Below are positions 24,848 through 30,475 of a stretch of DNA of 30,475 nt, in pieces. Under the pieces are notes generated by a model. That model worked only from the letters and a program-made list of their open reading frames with translations. It had not been told where the DNA came from and made no database searches. The number at the start of each line of letters is the position of its first letter. The stretch's first letter is position 1. This DNA is from JAVBKE01 sp031554215 (lineage in GTDB: Bacteria; Bacillota; Bacilli; JARBTR01), in contig JAVBKF010000124.1 of assembly GCA_031554215.1 (NCBI GenBank), forward strand, positions 1 through 30,475, given 5' to 3'. The position numbers and the translations under genes were made by a program.

Positions 24848-25445
24848 CTTCGTCTCCCGCCCTTTCTGTGAGTACCCGCTTTGCATCAATCAACCGCTGG
24901 GCAGCCGTAAAAAGAATCATAGCGAAAAAAAGCAAAGTAATCGCTGTTAAGTACTGGCTGAATAAAATCATCAAAGAAAACAAGATAAACCCTTCTGTAC
25001 GCTCCGCAAGTCCAGCTTGATAATAAAATGATTTCTCTCCCTGCTTATTTGAAGTAGCACCAACTGTTAGAAAAATTGTCATTGAAATAATAATCGACGT
25101 ACTCAGTAATAACAACGCCCATTGTGCATCTGGAAAAGCGGCCGCTAGTCCTAGAATAATGCTAATCTCCACCATTCGGTCAAAAGTAATATCCAGTAAA
25201 GTTCCCCATGATGAAGGCTTCGTCAGTCGTGCCATTGTGCCGTCAACTGCATCGAAGAATCCCGATATCCACAAGATCAACACCGCAACAATTGGCAACT
25301 CAAATACCACGAATACGCTAGTCGATACCCCGGTGACAAAGCCAATCCAAGTCACTTGATTTGCAGTCATGCCCATCTTCAAAAAAGATTTTGCTGTTTT
25401 CTCAATCACTGGCTGTACGTATTTTCGTGCGTGCGTATCTAGCAT
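24834..25445 (-). CDS. CDP-alcohol phosphatidyltransferase family membrane enzyme (YnjF-like)
   Basis: Members transfer a phosphatidyl group from a CDP-alcohol to a small alcohol in the membrane. The 203-residue protein shows the catalytic signature DAVDGTMARL...GTLLDITFD (about residues 64-88) with all aspartates, in the form D-x2-D-G-x2-A-R-x7-G-x3-D-x3-D; the R-to-G spacing is one residue shorter than the usual eight. About six transmembrane segments are predicted by eye. The substrate alcohol is unknown. The start at 25445 follows GGGGGCGAAGAATAT. It lies in the operon between the VTT protein and the flavoprotein; E. coli ynjF is the equivalent. The 185 bases before it hold a strong hairpin. 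Confidence 0.88.
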   Translation of the reverse strand: MLDTHARKYVQPVIEKTAKSFLKMGMTANQVTWIGFVTGVSTSVFVVFELPIVAVLILWISGFFDAVDGTMARLTKPSSWGTLLDITFDRMVEISIILGLAAAFPDAQWALLLLSTSIIISMTIFLTVGATSNKQGEKSFYYQAGLAERTEGFILFSLMILFSQYLTAITLLFFAMILFTAAQRLIDAKRVLTERAGDEDEEI

Positions 25446-25481
25446 ATATTCTTCGCCCCCTTTCTTGCACCTACACATCAA

Positions 25482-25520
25482 TGACTCATTAGTGGCAATG
25501 TCGCTATCGCTAATGAGTCA
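25482..25520. promoter_or_regulatory. Perfect 11-bp dyad inside the ynj-like operon
   Basis: TGACTCATTAG (25482-25492) pairs with CTAATGAGTCA (25510-25520); three further pairs including two G-U extend it. It lies in the leader of the CDP-alcohol transferase gene, 36 bases before its start, and no T-run follows. It may be an operator or an mRNA processing or stability hairpin. ATTAGT recurs twice more to the right (near 25556 and 25584). Confidence 0.55.
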
Positions 25521-25630
25521 AACAACTAGCCATGCAGACACACTAGAATCCTGTGATTAGTCCCTAGCAGTAACGAATCAGCCATTAGTCAACTGCACCA
25601 ACACCTCAATCGCGCTAGGAAAAGCACTAC

Positions 25631-26296
25631 TTACTCCTCTTTATCTTGTATCGATAGGAACTGTTTGATACGATTTCGCATGAGAAGTGGAATAATCGTA
25701 ATCACAGCGAAAATCACTACTGCTAGTAGAAAGGTTCCTTTATTACCGGACACCGTGCTTGCACCGAGAAACGTATAGGCAAATGTGCCTGGAATAATCC
25801 CAAGTACAGTGGCAATCATAAAATGGCTTGTTTTAATCTTCGATAATCCTGCTGAATAACTAATTAAATCAAATGAAAACAAAGGAATTAATCGTAAAAT
25901 AAAAACGACGACAAGGCCATTCTTTTCAAGAATTGATTGAATTTTCATTGTTTTACTTCCCCACTTTTGCTCAATCCGCTCAGCACCTAGTTTCCTTGCA
26001 ACAAGAAAGGAAATAAATGCACCAGCACTTGCACCGACAATTGTCAGCAGTGTGCCATACACTGGACCAAACGCCAATCCTCCTGCAAGTGACAGGATCG
26101 AGGCAGGGAATAGAATCAATGGACGGAACGCATATAGGAGAACATACACAATCGGTGCAAACACGCCTAGCGCAAGAATCCAATCCTTTATTTCCTCTGG
26201 CTCAATATTAAATACCGTTCTATTTAAATAAATCAATCCAGCAATCAGTAGCGCAAGGCAGGCGACAATTAACCATGATTTCTTTTTCATCATCAT
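25631..26296 (-). CDS. TVP38/TMEM64 (VTT domain) membrane protein
   Basis: The 221-residue protein has an N-terminal transmembrane helix (about 8-26) and the VTT (SNARE-associated) domain at about 45-180, with FPASILSLAGGLAFGP and RLIPLFSFDLISYSAG, and further helices to about 210. VTT proteins of the DedA superfamily are linked to lipid or lipid-carrier movement across membranes; E. coli YdjX and YdjZ in the related locus belong here. Three consecutive ATG codons make the exact start ambiguous by two codons; GTGGG stands directly before them. The ABC ATPase gene ends 25 bases upstream. The function of this member is unknown. Confidence 0.9.
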   Translation of the reverse strand: MMMKKKSWLIVACLALLIAGLIYLNRTVFNIEPEEIKDWILALGVFAPIVYVLLYAFRPLILFPASILSLAGGLAFGPVYGTLLTIVGASAGAFISFLVARKLGAERIEQKWGSKTMKIQSILEKNGLVVVFILRLIPLFSFDLISYSAGLSKIKTSHFMIATVLGIIPGTFAYTFLGASTVSGNKGTFLLAVVIFAVITIIPLLMRNRIKQFLSIQDKEE

Positions 26297-26321
26297 CCCA
26301 CTTTCTCTTTGGTCAATCTGT

Positions 26322-27260
26322 TCAAACTACATTTTCGGTTAAAAACAATTGCGTTCCTATAGGAAGAGGAACCATCGCTGTCATTGTGATCACCTGATTA
26401 TTTTTCAGTTTCAATAGTAGCTGGTAATCAGCATCTCGGAAATAGGATTCCATCACCTCTGCCTCCCAAAGGCGAGCATCTCCCACCGGTTTTTCTGTTG
26501 TGTATGTCAATCGATTGGTGGCAATAAACTGGTCGCGGGTCCAAATACCTGATTGCAGAAACGTTGCCACAAATGCTGTCGCTGGTTGTCGATACAATTC
26601 TTGCGGGCTAGCCATTTGCTGGACAGTCCCCTCCGCAAAAATCGCGACACGATCGCCCGTTGCCATTGCTTCCTCGAGATCATGAGAAACCATGAACGCT
26701 GTCACATGCTCAGTCTTTAGCAATTGTTTCATCCATCTTCTCGTCTCACGTCTAAGCGCCACATCGAGGCTCGAAAACGGCTCATCAAGTAACAATACCT
26801 TCGGTCTAAGCACAAGCGATCTCGCAAGTGCAACGCGCTGCTTCTCTCCTCCAGATAACTGATGAGGAAACCGTTTCTCATAGCCCTGAAGTCCAACCTT
26901 ATCCAACATCGCAAGCCCGAGCCGGACGCGCTCCTGCTTCCGGGTCTTCTTCATTTTCAATCCAAACACTACATTGTCGATGACATTCATATGAGGAAAT
27001 AACAATGCTTCTTGAAACATGTAGACGACAGGCCGCTGCTGTGGCGACTTTGCCATAATCGATAATCCCTCAATCAGAATATCACCGCCATCTGCCGCTT
27101 CAAGCCCGGCCATTATCCGTAAGAAAGTTGATTTACCAACCCCAGATGGACCAACAATTGAAATGATTTCTCCTTGTTCAATCGTCAAACTGGGTATCGA
27201 GAAAACGGATTTTTGATCATAAGATTTTGAAAGACTTTGAACCGTGACATAAGAAATCAC
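26322..27260 (-). CDS. ABC transporter ATP-binding protein (YnjD-like)
   Basis: The 312-residue ATPase powers the permease encoded just upstream. It has Walker A GPSGVGKS at 37-44, Q-loop Gln83, the signature LSGGEKQ at 135-141, Walker B VLLLDE at 155-160 and the switch His193 in VSHD. A C-terminal extension of about 80 residues with beta character may be a TOBE-like regulatory domain, as in importers of the Pot/Fbp/thiamine group. Its start overlaps the permease stop by 4 bases (ATGA), so expression is coupled. The motifs are complete. The imported substrate is not evident from the sequence. Confidence 0.93.
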   Translation of the reverse strand: MISYVTVQSLSKSYDQKSVFSIPSLTIEQGEIISIVGPSGVGKSTFLRIMAGLEAADGGDILIEGLSIMAKSPQQRPVVYMFQEALLFPHMNVIDNVVFGLKMKKTRKQERVRLGLAMLDKVGLQGYEKRFPHQLSGGEKQRVALARSLVLRPKVLLLDEPFSSLDVALRRETRRWMKQLLKTEHVTAFMVSHDLEEAMATGDRVAIFAEGTVQQMASPQELYRQPATAFVATFLQSGIWTRDQFIATNRLTYTTEKPVGDARLWEAEVMESYFRDADYQLLLKLKNNQVITMTAMVPLPIGTQLFLTENVV

Positions 27261-28900
27261 TTCATAACACCTCGTTTGTATGGGGTAACAACCCTTAGTA
27301 TCAACTCAAACAAGAACCAGACGAACACTGGAACCAGTGCAAATAATAATGAATAACTGGCAATCAGTGCGTCATCTGCCGACCCGACAAATGGGAAGTA
27401 TAAAATCGCCAATGTCGATACATTCCCGCCACCAATCAGAGCCGTCAATAAGTATTGCCCGAGGGAAATCACACTCACTAAGAAAATCACACCGCGAATT
27501 GTTGGGAGTAGCTGCGGCAAATAGATGGACCGATAGATTTCATACCGGCTTGCCCCAAGTGTTTTTGCAACCATTTCCTGCTGACTACCGATACTTTCAA
27601 AGCCAGATTGGAACATTTTAATGGAATAAGGTAACGTTGGTAGCAGATGAACAATGACAACGCCAATCACATGATTTGCAAGTCCAAGGCGTAGAAATGC
27701 AACATGTATTCCCATCACCACCAATAATAGCGGAATTAATAATGGCAATAAAAGGAGCGTACTGATGGTACTTTTACCCGTAAATGAATAGAAAGCCATT
27801 GCCTTCGCAGCTGGTATGCCTAGCAAGAAATTGAATAGAATAACGGCAACACTGATCAAAACAGATGTCAAAATTGCCTCACCAAGGCCAGGCATACGCA
27901 GGAGCGATTGCCATTCGTCCACCGAAAACGACTGCAAACTTGTCGATACAATCAGGAGAAACGGCACTGCTGACAAACTAGCAATCAGGAGAAAAGCAGT
28001 CATTGAAAACCGCGTTTTCGGATGAAAGCTACTTCTAGCACCAGCACTTTGATGAAGATATTGCCGATGTTTCCTCGTGAGTAGCAGCATTAGCCAAACC
28101 AGTAGGCAAATCACGAGTGCGGTTAAGATCATTACCGCATAAGCAGCCGGTTGCTTGCTCCAATCAGCGCCAAAAAACCAATCATAGCTTAGTACAGGCA
28201 CCATTTTCGGATAGGTTGTCCCAAGCAGTGCAGGTACTTCATAAGCCGAAAAGATAAACGCAAAAATAATCACAAATGCTTCAAGCAAAACTGGAAATAC
28301 ATACGGCCACTCAACATAGCGGAAAGCAGCAAACCGCTTCCCACCAAGTGCGGTAACCAGCTCTTTTCTATCATGAGGTAACTGCTCATAAACTGGCAGT
28401 AGTAATAAAATGACGAACGGTACTTCCTTCCAAATATACGTAAGGATAATCCCGATTCCCTGTGGATCGTTAAATAAAACCGGAAATGTTGCCGCAGAAT
28501 CAATCATCCCTAGCGCAATCATTTTATCTGAAATAAACCCAGTTTGCCCGAGCAACAAAAACAGCATGTACCCCCAAACAAAATGCGGAAATAGCATTGG
28601 TAACCAAGCAACCAATCGCGGAAACATATTCCGAAGTTTTGGATACGCTGCTCGAACCAACAAGAAACCTATCGAAACAGATAGCATTGCCGATATCAGC
28701 GCAATTTTTAGACTATAGACAAATGAATCAATAAACTGTTCCTGCCCTAGCAATTCCTGATAAATCGATAAGCTAAAGCCATCTGGCGAACGGGTACTTT
28801 CAATAAATGCGGCAATAGTGCCATACCCAATAAGTAGTACAATCAGCAATACTGCCGGTGATAGCATCAAGATCGGTTTACTCTTCTTGAACCACTTCAT
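27257..28900 (-). CDS. Fused double ABC permease (YnjC-like)
   Basis: The 547-residue protein contains two homologous permease halves (about 10-280 and 297-540), each with about six transmembrane segments and an EAA-type loop that contacts the ATPase: ELVTALGGKRF...YVEWPYVFP at about 180-203 and EMVAKTLGASRY...IYLPQLLP at about 442-465. Such fused permeases occur in ferric-iron (FbpB), thiamine (ThiP) and YnjC systems. The end ISLGQYLLTALIGGG fits YnjC best from memory. The binding-protein gene overlaps its start by 23 bases, and the ATPase gene overlaps its stop by 4, giving one importer. Substrate unknown. Confidence 0.92.
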   Translation of the reverse strand: MKWFKKSKPILMLSPAVLLIVLLIGYGTIAAFIESTRSPDGFSLSIYQELLGQEQFIDSFVYSLKIALISAMLSVSIGFLLVRAAYPKLRNMFPRLVAWLPMLFPHFVWGYMLFLLLGQTGFISDKMIALGMIDSAATFPVLFNDPQGIGIILTYIWKEVPFVILLLLPVYEQLPHDRKELVTALGGKRFAAFRYVEWPYVFPVLLEAFVIIFAFIFSAYEVPALLGTTYPKMVPVLSYDWFFGADWSKQPAAYAVMILTALVICLLVWLMLLLTRKHRQYLHQSAGARSSFHPKTRFSMTAFLLIASLSAVPFLLIVSTSLQSFSVDEWQSLLRMPGLGEAILTSVLISVAVILFNFLLGIPAAKAMAFYSFTGKSTISTLLLLPLLIPLLLVVMGIHVAFLRLGLANHVIGVVIVHLLPTLPYSIKMFQSGFESIGSQQEMVAKTLGASRYEIYRSIYLPQLLPTIRGVIFLVSVISLGQYLLTALIGGGNVSTLAILYFPFVGSADDALIASYSLLFALVPVFVWFLFELILRVVTPYKRGVMK

Positions 28901-30128
28901 TCATCCAGTTCTCCTTCAGCCATGGAACATATTGTGCGTCAATCTCTGGTAGCAAGCTATCTTTCAATATTTCAGCTGGCAAGACCGATTCCCCCCGGTC
29001 AATCGAATTCAACTTTGCCACATCTTCATCTGATAACTTCGTAGAATCGAGCGCCATATTCTCGCCCCAATAAATAGGTTCCATCTTCATCAATTGTGCC
29101 TCAGGAGATAGCAAGAAATTAATCACGACCATCGCACCGGCTTTGTTTGGACTATTTTCGGGAATCGATAGAAAATGTGCATTACCGATTGACCCTGAAT
29201 CTAGGACAAAGGTTTTCGTTGTACTCGGGAAAATCCCCTTTTCAATGAGGCTTTCAGCCCTGCCTTCGTTATAGCCCATCGTCATATAAACTTCCCCTTC
29301 GCTATAGAGGCGATCAAGCTCTGTTAAATTGTTGGGATAAGTTGTTCCCTCGCGCCATAAATACGGCTCAATATCATTCAGATAATCCCACATTTTCTGG
29401 CTATTTTCAGTTGCAAATGCTTCATCAAATCCTTGATCCAGAATATTTTCAACACCACCAGCTGATTGATAAAATAAATGACGTATAAAAGCATTCCCAG
29501 TGAAATCTGCTGGATCAGGGTAAGTAAATTTACCTGGATTTGCGATTATCCAATCCCCTAGTTCCGTAAAATTCTTTGGTGGTACAGGTACTTTAGCAGC
29601 ATCATACTGGAAAACGAACTGCACCTTTCCCCATGGGACTTCCATGCCCTCCGTCTCAGTACCAAAGTCATACACAACTTCAAGCGCATTAGTATCGACA
29701 TATTTTTCTACATTCGGAATCTGATTTAAAATCGGGCCATACAGTAGATCATTGTTTTTAGCATTATAGAAGTATTCACCGTTCATCCAGACAATATCAA
29801 TTGTCCCTGTATCAACCCCTGCCTTCTTTTCATTCATTAATTGATTTAATATTTCAGGTGTATCGAGCGGAACGCGCTCAAGGGTGATGTTATACTGCTT
29901 CTTGACTGTAGGGATCGCATATTCATCCATATAGCTATTGATTCCCTCATCACCGCCCCACATATACATACGAACGGTGGTCCCCTTTGCTTTCGTTTCG
30001 ATGTCTGACCAGCTCATATCAGCCAGTTCATCTTCCTTCTTCGTTGTTGCTTTCTCTTCGGAATTTGCGCAGGCTACAAGCATCATTGATGTCAGTACAC
30101 CCATCAGTATTAATAAAACTTTCTTCAT
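28878..30128 (-). CDS. ABC transporter substrate-binding lipoprotein (YnjB-like)
   Basis: This 416-residue protein has a lipoprotein signal peptide with lipobox LVAC (Cys20), so it is anchored outside the membrane. Characteristic parts are MWGGDEGINSYMDEY, IVWMNGEYFYNAK, EGMEVPWGKVQF and FTYPDPADFTGNAFIRH, which match the E. coli YnjB family as I remember it. It would bring the substrate to the YnjC/YnjD-like importer encoded next. The start at 30128 follows GGAGGAAGCAGT; the longer frame to 30203 has no such site. A weak promoter candidate, TTGATT and CACAAT 17 bases apart, lies at 30159-30187. Ligand unknown; it is not a typical sugar- or iron-binding sequence. Confidence 0.92.
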   Translation of the reverse strand: MKKVLLILMGVLTSMMLVACANSEEKATTKKEDELADMSWSDIETKAKGTTVRMYMWGGDEGINSYMDEYAIPTVKKQYNITLERVPLDTPEILNQLMNEKKAGVDTGTIDIVWMNGEYFYNAKNNDLLYGPILNQIPNVEKYVDTNALEVVYDFGTETEGMEVPWGKVQFVFQYDAAKVPVPPKNFTELGDWIIANPGKFTYPDPADFTGNAFIRHLFYQSAGGVENILDQGFDEAFATENSQKMWDYLNDIEPYLWREGTTYPNNLTELDRLYSEGEVYMTMGYNEGRAESLIEKGIFPSTTKTFVLDSGSIGNAHFLSIPENSPNKAGAMVVINFLLSPEAQLMKMEPIYWGENMALDSTKLSDEDVAKLNSIDRGESVLPAEILKDSLLPEIDAQYVPWLKENWMNEVVQEE

Positions 30129-30346
30129 ACTGCTTCCTCCAATCTGCCAGCATCTTGTATTGTGTTCAGCCACCATGCTGCAATCAACTGACGCATTCTT
30201 CACATGTGTATCTCATATGTACACACCTTCATTCTACACGAATCAACCGCAGGACTCCATTTAATTTCTTCCTATTGCTCGCGAGCTTCTGTGAAGAACC
30301 ACCTCATTACACGCTGATCAAATGCTCAACAAATCAGATCATCATG

Positions 30347-30475
30347 CTACATTTTGAGAGTAGCTGATGCAAGGGGCACTTTAAATTCATCACACCAAAT
30401 GGTGACACGGTTGTAGCCGCTTGGCGTAACATCATTAGGAATAGCATATTGCTGGTCGCCTGATTCAGCTTTCAA
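30347..30475 (-). CDS. DM13-domain protein, C-terminal end only (cut by window edge)
   Basis: The last 42 residues of a reading frame entering from the right edge read ESGDQQYAIPNDV, then YNRVTIWCDEFKVPLASATL, and end at TAG. The G-Q-Y-x-(I/L)-P start and VxIWCxxFxVxxAxAxL end are the hallmark of the DM13 domain, including its conserved cysteine. DM13 domains are thought to act in extracellular electron transfer or redox reactions and are often lipoproteins in bacteria. The gene is on the same strand as the ynj-like operon, 218 bases before the binding-protein start, so it may belong to it. The start and any signal peptide are outside the window. Confidence 0.75.
   Translation of the reverse strand: MKAESGDQQYAIPNDVTPSGYNRVTIWCDEFKVPLASATLKM

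Noticed and set aside
29938..30367. Long plus-strand frames over the start of the binding-protein gene
   Set aside because: They lie opposite a gene with a clear signal peptide, ribosome binding site and family motifs.

Overview
The window looks like chromosome of a low-to-mid GC Gram-positive bacterium of the Bacillales type. The evidence is SpxH, long-form HPF, a comFA-comFC-hpf string, a gap/secG/rnr/smpB/ssrA neighbourhood and strong AGGAGG ribosome binding sites. The tmRNA tag read from the DNA, (A)GKQNVSFAA, resembles Listeria-type tags, but I cannot name the genus.

Positions 1 to about 3,560 are the right-hand end of an integrated mobile element. It holds a DUF3173 protein, a Tn916/ICEBs1-type origin of transfer, a MOBT (Rep_trans) relaxase with an N-terminal HTH, a small helical protein, a Tn916-like tyrosine integrase, a small unknown protein, and paired GGTCA repeats that look like integrase arm sites. 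The element abuts the 3' end of ssrA, whose CCA is not encoded. No conjugation machinery is visible, so it is either an integrative mobilizable element or the end of an ICE that continues to the left.

Positions 3,571-9,929 (minus strand) are core genes: ssrA, smpB, ridA, rnr, secG, gap and a glutaredoxin-like gene, with clear intrinsic terminators after ssrA, rnr, secG and gap. The neighbourhood is a contracted form of the Bacillus gap-to-ssrA region: pgk, tpiA, gpmI and eno are absent between gap and secG.

Positions 10,280-23,366 are a mosaic: a collagen-like protein with a BclA-like C-terminal domain, spxH (with Ser in place of the first CxxC cysteine), a small membrane protein whose ribosome binding site lies in a long hairpin, hflX, a two-component system, pepF, hpf, comFC, comFA, about 1 kb without genes, and yvyE.

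Positions 23,423-30,475 (minus strand) are the most interesting part. A tightly packed gene set encodes a lipoprotein binding protein, a fused double permease, an ABC ATPase, a TVP38/VTT membrane protein, a CDP-alcohol phosphatidyltransferase and a MerA/Lpd-like flavoprotein. The end of a DM13-domain protein lies just upstream. This matches the logic of the uncharacterised E. coli ydjXYZ-ynjABCDEF locus and is the best candidate for an undescribed transport/membrane-lipid/redox system.
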